Shown in pieces: positions 25,097-33,206 of a DNA stretch of 64,000 nucleotides (position 1 is the stretch's first letter; each line of letters opens with the position of its first letter). The DNA is from Flavobacterium sp. SUN046 (lineage in GTDB: Bacteria; Bacteroidota; Bacteroidia; Flavobacteriales; Flavobacteriaceae), in the NCBI RefSeq assembly GCF_028867965.1, contig NZ_JAPQNT010000005.1, positions 215,629-279,628 of the forward strand, written 5' to 3'. The position numbers and the translations under genes were made by a program. The notes under the pieces were generated by a model. That model was not told where the DNA came from and made no database searches. It saw nothing but the letters and a program-made list of their open reading frames with translations.

Positions 25097-26368
25097 TTAA
25101 TTGAATTTTCTCTTTTGGAACCATTTATCGTTTAATGATAATCCAACACTAAAATTCATGTAATGTTCTCTTACTAATCCTTCAGCTTTAGTCCCTCTAT
25201 TTCCTAATTCAAATCCTAAATTAATATTAGAAAAAGTTCCTCTCATTGGCATTCCTAATCCAAGAGTTAAAGCTGTGTCTTCAATAGATTTATTATTGAT
25301 AATTAAACCTGTGTTTTCATGTCTAAATCCACCTCTGTAAACTACTCTTTCAAAATAATGCGAAAATGATTTATAATTTGGAATGTAGTAACCTCCAAAA
25401 GCAAATTTAGTAGCATTTTTATAAGTGACATTATTTATATCATTAAAACGATTTCCGAAATTACTTGAATTTTGAAAAGTAATTTCTGAACCAACAACCC
25501 ATTTTTTAGAATCTCCAATTCCCAATCCGAAAGTTAATTTAGATGGCAATTTTAGTTTAGTGTTAATTGCATCAATATTTAATGGATCACCAATAGTTAC
25601 ATTATTTACTCCTGAAATAGATTGAACTAAGGCAATAGTTCGTGTATTACTTAAATTTAATTTAGACTCTGGAGAATAAGTAGCGCTTGAGAAAATTGAA
25701 ATATCTTTATATATTTTATTTTTATATGAAAGTCCGAAGTTGAAATTTACGCCATTTGCAATTGACGTATTGTTTTCACTTGTACCATATTGTACTTGAT
25801 AACCATTGGCATCATACAAGACAGAAATATTTTGTGTGTTTATTTTTCCAAAATTATACTGAACATCAGCTCCTAAACTAAGATTTTTTGTTAATTGATA
25901 ACCAAAACCTAAAAATACTTTATTAATACCACCAGTACCTGTATAATATTTTTTAGTAGTTAAATCATTATTAGTTGTTGAGTTTTGAATATTATATCCA
26001 ACAGAAGAATAAGGAATTAATCCGAAACCAACTCCAAGTTTTTTTAGCGGTATTCCAACAGCTAAATAGTCTAAAGTTGTACGTTGTGCTTTTTCATTTT
26101 GAGTATTAGTTTTTAATCTATTGGCTGCAAAAGTTCCTCCGATAGAAAAAGAAGTTAACTTTAAGCTAGAGTACATTGCAGGATTTAGCACATTTAAATG
26201 GATACTATCTGGAATTGCAGACATGCTTCCCATAGAGCGATTTTCGATAGAACCTTTAAATCGAACATCACCAATTCCGTAGAAAGAATATGGAGAAGAA
26301 GTGCCTTCTTGTGCAAACGAAACTAGCGAAAAAAGTAAACAGATACTTACTATTAATTTTTTAATCAT
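25097..26368 (-). CDS. Outer-membrane beta-barrel protein of unknown function
   Basis: 423 residues with a signal peptide (cleavage near VSFAQ-EGT) and alternating short amphipathic strands throughout, consistent with a FadL/OmpP1-like or PorV-like barrel. The N-terminus reads SSPYSFYGIGDVRFKG, a start often seen in Flavobacteria barrels. The start overlaps the stop of coaX by 4 nt (ATGA), so it is translationally coupled. Neighbouring lptC and the TPR protein suggest an envelope role. Substrate unknown. Confidence 0.78.
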   Translation of the reverse strand: MIKKLIVSICLLFSLVSFAQEGTSSPYSFYGIGDVRFKGSIENRSMGSMSAIPDSIHLNVLNPAMYSSLKLTSFSIGGTFAANRLKTNTQNEKAQRTTLDYLAVGIPLKKLGVGFGLIPYSSVGYNIQNSTTNNDLTTKKYYTGTGGINKVFLGFGYQLTKNLSLGADVQYNFGKINTQNISVLYDANGYQVQYGTSENNTSIANGVNFNFGLSYKNKIYKDISIFSSATYSPESKLNLSNTRTIALVQSISGVNNVTIGDPLNIDAINTKLKLPSKLTFGLGIGDSKKWVVGSEITFQNSSNFGNRFNDINNVTYKNATKFAFGGYYIPNYKSFSHYFERVVYRGGFRHENTGLIINNKSIEDTALTLGLGMPMRGTFSNINLGFELGNRGTKAEGLVREHYMNFSVGLSLNDKWFQKRKFN

Positions 26369-27093
26369 TGTTGATTGTATTGAAAAGTTTGATTCAAACT
26401 TTCTAAAAGAAAATTTGGATTGGCAAATATGGTATTTTTTAATCGTTCAGCCAAAAATTCTGCGTCTCCACCAGTTAAAATTATGATAAAGTTATCATTT
26501 TCATATAAATTAGCGTTAATAAACCCATCAATTTCCATAGATATTCCATTTATAACACCTGAATGAATGGATTGATTTGTGGAGTTTCCAATAATTTTTT
26601 CTGGATTTTCTTTTTTTAATAACGGCAATTTAGCTGTATAATTGTGAAGAGATTCATATCGAAGTCTTATTCCGGGAGAAATTGCACCGCCTAAATAATT
26701 ATCATCTTTATCAATAAAGTCATAAGTTATGCAAGTTCCTGCATCAATTACTAATCTATTTAAGTTTGGAAACTGCAATACGGCTCCTGCTGCCAAAATC
26801 ATTCTGTCAATTCCTAGCGTATTAGGTGTACTGTATAAATTTAGAAACGGAAATTTAGTTTCTTTATCTACAAAAGTCACTTTAACAGATGGATTTAGGT
26901 CTGAAAAAGCGTCATTTTCAAGTTTTCCAACAGATGCAACAACAATATTTTTAACTTTCGGAAAGTTTTTCAAACAATTTTTTAGTTCGATTTTCCAATT
27001 ATTATAAGGTATAATTTGTTTATTAATTAATGTATTCTGTTCAAATACAGCTAATTTGATAAATGTATTTCCAATATCTATTGCTAGAAGCAT
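26365..27093 (-). CDS. coaX: Type III pantothenate kinase CoaX
   Basis: 242 residues, ASKHA fold. LLAIDIGNTFIKLAVF at the N-terminus is the phosphate-1 motif, DRMILAAGAVLQFP and VIDAGTCITYDFID near residues 98-125 give the catalytic Asp and second phosphate motif, and GGAISPGIRLRYESL is the CoaX signature. It phosphorylates pantothenate in the first step of CoA synthesis; type III enzymes need a monovalent cation and are not feedback-inhibited by CoA. First gene of the minus-strand envelope run, overlapping the next by 4 nt. Confidence 0.95.
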   Translation of the reverse strand: MLLAIDIGNTFIKLAVFEQNTLINKQIIPYNNWKIELKNCLKNFPKVKNIVVASVGKLENDAFSDLNPSVKVTFVDKETKFPFLNLYSTPNTLGIDRMILAAGAVLQFPNLNRLVIDAGTCITYDFIDKDDNYLGGAISPGIRLRYESLHNYTAKLPLLKKENPEKIIGNSTNQSIHSGVINGISMEIDGFINANLYENDNFIIILTGGDAEFLAERLKNTIFANPNFLLESLNQTFQYNQQ

Positions 27094-27112
27094 AATTCAT
27101 GATTTAGAAATG

Positions 27113-27120
27113 CAAAGTTA
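27113..27120 (-). promoter_or_regulatory. -7 element of the coaX operon
   Basis: TAACTTTG on the minus strand, a perfect TAnnTTTG, 19 nt before the coaX start. No TTG at the standard spacing. It is divergent from the tRNA promoter 27 nt away. Confidence 0.45.
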
Positions 27121-27146
27121 CAAATAGATTTTTTTTAAAAATTGTT

Positions 27147-27176
27147 TTGGATAAATTAAAAATCGTTCTATATTTG
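27147..27176 (+). promoter_or_regulatory. Promoter of tRNA-Phe, exact Bacteroidota consensus
   Basis: TTG (27147-27149, preceded by TT) then 19 nt then TATATTTG (27169-27176). This is the ideal TTTG-N19-TAnnTTTG arrangement; the tRNA begins 37 nt after the -7 element. Confidence 0.75.
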
Positions 27177-27213
27177 CACCCGCAATCAACAACAGCAATG
27201 TTTAGATTGTAAC

Positions 27214-27286
27214 GGTACCTTAGCTCAGATGGTAGAGCAATGGACTGAAAATCCATGTGTCCCTGGTTCGATCCCTGGAGGTACCA
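27214..27286 (+). tRNA. tRNA-Phe (anticodon GAA)
   Basis: A 73-nt cloverleaf ending at the discriminator A: acceptor GGTACCT/AGGTACC, D arm GCTC-AGATGGTA-GAGC, anticodon stem ATGGA/TCCAT with loop CTGAAAA (anticodon GAA at 27247-27249), variable GTGTC, and T arm CCTGG-TTCGATC-CCTGG. The T stem has a central T-T mismatch. CCA is not encoded: the discriminator is followed by CG. A good promoter precedes it and a terminator follows at once. Confidence 0.96.
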
Positions 27287-27289
27287 CGA

Positions 27290-27317
27290 AACCCACTAAA
27301 TATTTAGTGGGTTTTTT
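27290..27317 (+). terminator. Terminator of tRNA-Phe
   Basis: AACCCACTAAA (27290-27300) and TTTAGTGGGTT (27303-27313) form a tight stem followed by T4, starting 4 nt after the tRNA. From here to 27480 I see only AT-rich DNA without a credible gene. Confidence 0.85.
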
Positions 27318-27480
27318 GTTTTTAGCAATTTTAAATGAAAAAATAATTGAAAATGAGACCATTAAAAACGAAATGATTATAAAATTACTTCTTTATTTAA
27401 GTTTTTAGATTACTGATTTTTTACTCTTTTTCTATCATATATTAAAGTTTGAAAATTAATATATTTAATAATTAATAAAA

Positions 27481-27512
27481 AAAAGACTTTTCAAATTAAT
27501 GAAAAGTCTTTT
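27481..27512 (-). terminator. Terminator of the sorted amylase gene
   Basis: AAAAGACTTTTC (27481-27492) pairs exactly with 27501-27512 around an 8-nt loop; on the minus strand it runs into T7, 28 nt after the stop. Confidence 0.85.
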
Positions 27513-27539
27513 TAAGGAATCAATTATAACTAACTCAAT

Positions 27540-30434
27540 TTATTCTTTTATTAACTTTAATGTTTTTTCATGATTATCAGAATCAGTAACTTTTACTAAA
27601 TAAATTCCTTTATTCAAATCTGATATCAAATATTGGTCACTAGCAGAAAGATTAGAATATGATTTAACCAATTGACCTGTTATAGAAAAAATTTGCACTT
27701 TTTCAGTATCCATATTCAATGTAAAATAAGTTGAAGCTGGATTTGGAGACAAGCTAATTGTGTTAATAGGATTAAATTCATCCGATTTTAAAGCTGCTTG
27801 ATTTCCGAAAATTCTAAATCCACCTGCTTCAATTGATAATGTAGCTGATGTGCTAGTTACGTTAATAGTTGTATTATCCATTAAATTTACCCAAGTACCT
27901 GTGTATGGAAAATCAGGAATAACATTTTGCGCAGCTACCGAAAAGTTAGCCAATATAACTACATTTTTCAATTGTGATGCAGGCAAAGAATTATCATAAA
28001 CATATACTCTTTGTCTAATGTTATTACTATCTGGACTAATTGAATAACTGCCATTAAAAACAGGATTGTTCTTTTTTAAATCAATCATTTTAGCCCAATC
28101 GTTGTAAATTTTACTTCTTGTAGCAACACCTAACCAGTTATTAACCCATTGCGGCTGTGGTTTAGTAGCTAATTTACAATCGCCTGTTGTGGTATCTGTT
28201 TCGGTATTTACGGTTCCATCTGTACAAGTATAAATAGAATCTCCCATTCCTAAATCGGCAAAATGCCATATCATTTTAGGACCAGGAATTAATAACGAAA
28301 TAGCACCAATTGATGACATTCTAGTTAAAGCATTATTAAGATTACCGGCTACTGGACTTGCTCCACCACCATTTCCATAAGTAAATGCTGAGTAAACTAA
28401 TCTATCTTTATCATGACTTTCTGGATAACCCATTAATCTTTTTCCTGTAAATCCTCTACTTACATACCCCATTCTTGAAATATCAGCGCCTGTAGAATAT
28501 CCTTCAATTAATTGTGTGTAAGGATAAGTCATTTCACCCCACATCATAACACCTTTACTTGGTGTTTCAGATATTCTATAATTAGCCCATTGTTGTTCTT
28601 CAGAATCTATACCTAAATGTTCAAAAATAACGTAATGATTAGGATCTAAACTCCAAGAATAATCGGCATAATCTTTTAGAACTGCAACTCTATCTGCTTG
28701 ATAAGCATTGGTGCACGTATCATCTCCCGAAGAACATGCTTGAGTAAATCCTTTAGTTAAATCCCAACGGAAACCATCAATTTTAAATTCTTGAACCCAT
28801 TGTTTAATAACTCTTTTTGTATAATATTTAGTCATTGCAGAAGCATGATTAAAATCATTTCCTACTCCATAACTATGTTTAGCAAATTCATTAAAATATG
28901 GATTATCTGATGCAGCATCACCCCAACCATCACCGTCTGGATCTTTCATCCACATTCTAACCATTGGATTTCTACCAAAAGCATGATTTAGAGCAACATC
29001 AAGAATTACTGCAATTCCGTTTTGATGACACAAATCTATAAATTCTTGCATTTTTGCTTTAGTTCCGTAAAACTTATCTAATGCTAAATGAAAAGACGGA
29101 TTATAACCCCAACCTTCATTACCTTCATATTCCATAACTGGCATTAATTCGATAGCATTAATTTTAAGATTTTTAAAATAATCGATTTTATTAATTAAAG
29201 TTTGGAAATTTCTTGCAGCGTCAAAATCGCGAATTAAAACTTCATAAACCACTAAATTATCTTTACTTGGTTTTACAAAATTTGTAGTTGCACTACTCCA
29301 CGCATAAGGTGTTTGACCTGTTTGCAAAACAGTAACTTCACGTTCTTGTCCTGCCGGATAAGTTGGAATATTTGGATAAGAAACTGCAGAAATATAAGGG
29401 TCGTCAAAAGGAGATAATACTAATGTAGAATATGGATCGGCAGTTTTTACTAAAGCTGGAGAATTGGCAGTTGGTGTTTGGTCTACTACCCAATATTGAT
29501 AAGTATTAACTACACCCGATTGCAATCCTGTTAACTCTAACCAAAATTTACCATTAGTTCCATCTTTACGCATGGCATAACTTGTATTAGGCTGGTAGTT
29601 GTTGAAACTTCCTGCAACATATACAAAATCTTTTCCCGGTGCATCAAGTACTAATGTAGCCTTAGTTAAATCGGTTGAATTATAATTTATTCCATCTTCA
29701 AGACCTGTAGGAATTGCTTGTGTAATAGTTCCCGGATTTACAATGACATTAAATTTTTTAGATTGCGAAGCAGCTCCTTGTGTAATAACTAATTCATAAC
29801 TTTGATTAGATGTTATGTTTGTAGGAGTATAAGAATAACTAGAAACACCAGATGCTGATGCTGCAGGTATAATAGTTCCATTAGCTTTTAGATCATAATT
29901 AGCATTTCCATTTGTATTACTTGCCGTAATATTAATACTTCCACCAGAATTGATTACTGTAGAACTATTAACTGTTGGTGAAGTTAAACTTACTTGAAAC
30001 TGCCCAACATTAAATATAAAATCACTGCAACTTGGAGCTAATTTTAAAGTTTGAGAACCGGTTGTATTTCTAAAAACCATACCTAGTTTAGTAGCATTTG
30101 CTTGTTGGGTTGAATTCAAATTAAAATAAGTACTTGGCGTAATTGTTTTACTCCATGTACCATTTCCATTATTAGTCATTAATCCAACGCCATCATCTGT
30201 TCCCCAATTTCCAACTACTGCAAAACCAAAAGCATTGGTATCATCTCCAATTCCTGAATGCATATATACTTTTACAGGTGCTGTACCCATAGTATTACAA
30301 GTTCCAGTTGGAAAAGAAACTGTTATTGTTATTGCATCCGTCACATTAAAAGTTGCAGGAGAAATTGTAACTTGAGAAAATGCGATTGTAGAAAACAAAA
30401 TAGAAATCCACAATGCCAAAATATTTTTTTTCAT
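27540..30434 (-). CDS. T9SS-sorted GH13 alpha-amylase of the starch locus
   Basis: 964 residues. Signal peptide (cleavage after FSQ, about 21), an Ig/CBM-like N-terminal part (to ~150), a second beta domain (~150-230), a CBM48/E-set-like module around VYVAGSFNNYQP (~270-340), then the GH13 barrel with all conserved regions: LDVALNHAFG, Asp558 nucleophile in GFRWDLTKG, Glu605 acid/base in VIFEHLG and Asp675 in PESHDKDR. The last ~75 residues are a T9SS type A sorting domain (ISLSPNPAS ... DLNKGIYLVKV), so the enzyme is exported to the cell surface. It follows susE behind a hairpin 18 nt before its start, suggesting partial read-through from the Sus genes. Confidence 0.93.
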   Translation of the reverse strand: MKKNILALWISILFSTIAFSQVTISPATFNVTDAITITVSFPTGTCNTMGTAPVKVYMHSGIGDDTNAFGFAVVGNWGTDDGVGLMTNNGNGTWSKTITPSTYFNLNSTQQANATKLGMVFRNTTGSQTLKLAPSCSDFIFNVGQFQVSLTSPTVNSSTVINSGGSINITASNTNGNANYDLKANGTIIPAASASGVSSYSYTPTNITSNQSYELVITQGAASQSKKFNVIVNPGTITQAIPTGLEDGINYNSTDLTKATLVLDAPGKDFVYVAGSFNNYQPNTSYAMRKDGTNGKFWLELTGLQSGVVNTYQYWVVDQTPTANSPALVKTADPYSTLVLSPFDDPYISAVSYPNIPTYPAGQEREVTVLQTGQTPYAWSSATTNFVKPSKDNLVVYEVLIRDFDAARNFQTLINKIDYFKNLKINAIELMPVMEYEGNEGWGYNPSFHLALDKFYGTKAKMQEFIDLCHQNGIAVILDVALNHAFGRNPMVRMWMKDPDGDGWGDAASDNPYFNEFAKHSYGVGNDFNHASAMTKYYTKRVIKQWVQEFKIDGFRWDLTKGFTQACSSGDDTCTNAYQADRVAVLKDYADYSWSLDPNHYVIFEHLGIDSEEQQWANYRISETPSKGVMMWGEMTYPYTQLIEGYSTGADISRMGYVSRGFTGKRLMGYPESHDKDRLVYSAFTYGNGGGASPVAGNLNNALTRMSSIGAISLLIPGPKMIWHFADLGMGDSIYTCTDGTVNTETDTTTGDCKLATKPQPQWVNNWLGVATRSKIYNDWAKMIDLKKNNPVFNGSYSISPDSNNIRQRVYVYDNSLPASQLKNVVILANFSVAAQNVIPDFPYTGTWVNLMDNTTINVTSTSATLSIEAGGFRIFGNQAALKSDEFNPINTISLSPNPASTYFTLNMDTEKVQIFSITGQLVKSYSNLSASDQYLISDLNKGIYLVKVTDSDNHEKTLKLIKE

Positions 30435-30451
30435 AGCTTATATAAATTATA

Positions 30452-30479
30452 AAAAAGGGCTTCTCTCAAAGCCCTTTTT
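30452..30479 (-). terminator. Terminator or attenuator between susE and the amylase
   Basis: AAAAAGGGCTT (30452-30462) pairs with AAGCCCTTTTT (30469-30479); the minus strand continues into a U-tract. It is 16 nt after the susE stop and 18 nt before the amylase ATG, with no obvious promoter between. Confidence 0.85.
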
Positions 30480-30495
30480 AATTATTTGAATAATC

Positions 30496-31542
30496 TTATT
30501 GTAACGTTAAAGTGTAAGTATATGCTCTAGCATTAGATAAATCAAGTTCAACTTTGTAAGTTCCATCTGCAGCAACTGAAAGATTCGAACCATCTTGAGA
30601 CAAAGCTGCTGGATCACCACCATAATTGATTGTCCATGCTTGATTAGCTCTGAATTTAAATTCACCAGCTGTCATAGGCATAATTCCTTCCCATTTTTTG
30701 GTTGTAGGATTATAAGTTAATTGTGTACTTGAACCCCAACCACCTGGAGTAGCGGCGCCTACAATTCCCCAATTAGTCAATTCAGTTGAATAAGTTAATG
30801 TTGTAGTATTAGCTTTTACTCTGTAATAACCTGCTGGATTGTTACAATCTGATTCACCAGTTAAAGCTAAAACTCCAGAGAAACTTCCATCATCACCCCA
30901 GTCTGGATTTCCCCAGTTTACATTTCCTGATGCATCTGGTGCAACAAATTTATAAGCACCATCTAAATATACATATCCTTCATAATCAGTAGCACCAAAA
31001 GCAGAAGCTCTTAATACTGGTGCTGTTGGAGGATTCCATCCTTGGTGATTACCAGGAACAGCTAGTTTAGGCAATTCTGTTGTGTAAGGAGTAACTAAAT
31101 ATGTTACTACATTAGAATAAGCAGTTTGAGAACTTGTTGTACCTATAGTTGACATAATTCTAACTTCAAGTCCACCTTGTGTAAAAGGCACTAAACCAAC
31201 TGCTACCGAAGCACTATTCAAAACATCAGATGATATAGTTGCATAAGTATTAGTAGTTGTAGTAATTGTTGTTGCATTTGCAAAATCATTTCCTGTTTTA
31301 TCAACTTGAACTGCATAAGTAACCTCTGTAGGCGAACCGTAGTTCATATTAGCCCAAGTTAAAGCCAAACCTGGATTTAATGGAGTTTCTGGACTCAAAG
31401 TAACACTTTCTCCTGTTTGCGGAGATAAAATTGCGAATGAACCTTGAGGTTTAGATATCATTAAATCTTGTTCATCTGTACAAGAAGCAAATCCAGTAAT
31501 TATAGCCAAAGCTATAAACGATTTTATAATTATTCTTTTCAT
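30496..31542 (-). CDS. susE: SusE-type starch-binding outer-membrane lipoprotein
   Basis: 348 residues with a lipoprotein signal ending GFASC (Cys21) followed by the acidic TDEQD expected of a surface-export signal. An Ig-like SusE N-terminal domain (about 30-150) contains SPQTGESVTLSPETPLNPGL by position 40-59; two C-terminal starch-binding modules follow, one with NHQGWNPPTAP near 165-175 and one with the WGSSTQLTYNP/FRANQAWTINYGG strands near 270-310. SusE/F proteins hold starch at the cell surface without cutting it. It stands 30 nt behind susD in the susCDE operon. Confidence 0.92.
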   Translation of the reverse strand: MKRIIIKSFIALAIITGFASCTDEQDLMISKPQGSFAILSPQTGESVTLSPETPLNPGLALTWANMNYGSPTEVTYAVQVDKTGNDFANATTITTTTNTYATISSDVLNSASVAVGLVPFTQGGLEVRIMSTIGTTSSQTAYSNVVTYLVTPYTTELPKLAVPGNHQGWNPPTAPVLRASAFGATDYEGYVYLDGAYKFVAPDASGNVNWGNPDWGDDGSFSGVLALTGESDCNNPAGYYRVKANTTTLTYSTELTNWGIVGAATPGGWGSSTQLTYNPTTKKWEGIMPMTAGEFKFRANQAWTINYGGDPAALSQDGSNLSVAADGTYKVELDLSNARAYTYTLTLQ

Positions 31543-31572
31543 TTTCTTGATATTTATTTTAATTAATTTTTT

Positions 31573-33195
31573 TTAGTATCCTGTGTTTTGAGTTAAATTT
31601 GGGTTAGATGCTAATGCATTTGCTGGTATAGGAAAAACTTTTAAATTGTTAGAAATTGCGATTCCATTAGAGCCGTTTCCTTTCCATGCCCAATTGTAGC
31701 TTCCTCCAGTAAATTTTCCAAATCTAACTAAATCTTGTCTTCTGTGAGATTCCCAATGTAATTCTCTTGCTCTTTCGTCTAGAATAAAATCTAACTGAGC
31801 TGATTGAGTATTTAAAGGAGAAACTGAAAAATTTACATTTGCTATTGTTGAACCTGCATTTGCTCTTTCTCTTAAAGCATTGATATAAGTCTGTGCTTGA
31901 GAAATTGTTGTTCCTCCAGCGCCTCTTACAGCGCACTCTGCATACATTAAATAAACGTCAGCTAAACGGAATAAAGGGAAATCTGTATCTACAAAAGTAG
32001 AATTGATTCCTGGAATTCCACTTACACTTTTATTTGAATATTTTGCAAGAATAAAACCTTGATCTCTATTAGCAACATCTGCAATATCTATAGGTCTAGT
32101 TCCTGAGATTATTGTTTTTCTGGCATCAGTATTAAAACTTGCACCATCAAATTTTTGAACGAATTGTTTTCTCAATCTCAAAGCACCGCCCCATCCACCA
32201 GAACTAACTCCTAATGATGAACCATTTTGTTCAATTGACCCAACTTGACCGTTTACAAAAACTGTTGTAGGACCATAGTTTTGAGTTACAGTTCCATCAG
32301 ATTGTAAAGTAAAAATCATTTCAGGTGAATTTTGGTTATCTGCTTTAAAATTATTCAAATAATCAGTATTTAAAGTATATCCACCAGCAGCGATTAAATT
32401 ACATTGTGCAGCACATTCAGTGTATTTTGGAGTTCCAATATACACTTCTGCATTCAAGTAGATTTTTGCTAAAATCATTCTAGCTACAGCTTGGTCTAAT
32501 CTACCATACTCATTTGCTTTTGGAGCTTTAAGATTTGGCAATACTGCGTTTAATTCTGATTCAACAAAATTGAATAATTGTTGTCTATTATATTCAGGAC
32601 CGGCAGTATTTACAGGGTCGTTTTCTGTAATAAATGGTGCTTTACCAAACAAATCCATCATGTTATAATAGGACATAGCTCTTAAAACTCTTACTTCATT
32701 TCTATAATCAGCAATTTGGGATAATAAAATTGCGTCTGTAACTCCTCTTGTACTTAACTTATCTGATGAAGTTTGTTTTAAATATTCATTAGCAAAAGCA
32801 ATTTCTGCCATTGTTCTACTAAACATACCTAAAATAACTGGATTGCTAGGCGTCCAGATATTACGTTGCAATTCTTTAGTTCCTGGGTCATTTTCATAAC
32901 TCCAAATCACTTCGTCTGTAGTTAAATCTTGTAGATACCACAAACATCTACCGTATTGACTGGTACCAGCATCAATTCCTTGCAGAAATGAAGAGCCAGC
33001 TCCGTCAGTACCTGTCAATGACAAATTACCATAAACTCCTGCTAAACCTTGTTTGTAAGCACCAGGTTGCGCGAAGAAATCTTCTGATAAAAATACCGTT
33101 GGATCTTTAGGAAGAACATCTAAATCCTTTGTACATGAACTTAGCACAAGTAAACCTCCTAAAAGTAAAAAAGCATTAATTTTTAATTTTTTCAT
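31573..33195 (-). CDS. susD: SusD/RagB family starch-binding lipoprotein
   Basis: 540 residues. Lipoprotein signal ending LSSC (Cys21), SusD-like N-terminal TPR region with EVRVLRAMSYYNMMDLFGKAPF near 165-187 and a C-terminal SusD/RagB domain with DERARELHWESHRRQDLVRFG near 475-496, the usual closing motif. SusD is the lid that delivers glycans to the SusC channel. It begins 11 nt after the susC stop. Confidence 0.95.
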   Translation of the reverse strand: MKKLKINAFLLLGGLLVLSSCTKDLDVLPKDPTVFLSEDFFAQPGAYKQGLAGVYGNLSLTGTDGAGSSFLQGIDAGTSQYGRCLWYLQDLTTDEVIWSYENDPGTKELQRNIWTPSNPVILGMFSRTMAEIAFANEYLKQTSSDKLSTRGVTDAILLSQIADYRNEVRVLRAMSYYNMMDLFGKAPFITENDPVNTAGPEYNRQQLFNFVESELNAVLPNLKAPKANEYGRLDQAVARMILAKIYLNAEVYIGTPKYTECAAQCNLIAAGGYTLNTDYLNNFKADNQNSPEMIFTLQSDGTVTQNYGPTTVFVNGQVGSIEQNGSSLGVSSGGWGGALRLRKQFVQKFDGASFNTDARKTIISGTRPIDIADVANRDQGFILAKYSNKSVSGIPGINSTFVDTDFPLFRLADVYLMYAECAVRGAGGTTISQAQTYINALRERANAGSTIANVNFSVSPLNTQSAQLDFILDERARELHWESHRRQDLVRFGKFTGGSYNWAWKGNGSNGIAISNNLKVFPIPANALASNPNLTQNTGY

Positions 33196-33206
33196 AGTTA
33201 TTTATA

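Noticed and set aside
27318..27480. Possible small gene or RNA between tRNA-Phe and the amylase terminator
   Set aside because: Only very short frames and AT-rich DNA without stems or promoter consensus.
30258..30452. 64-codon frame opposite the amylase start, rich in Cys and His
   Set aside because: Antisense shadow of the amylase N-terminal region; composition comes from the complementary codons.
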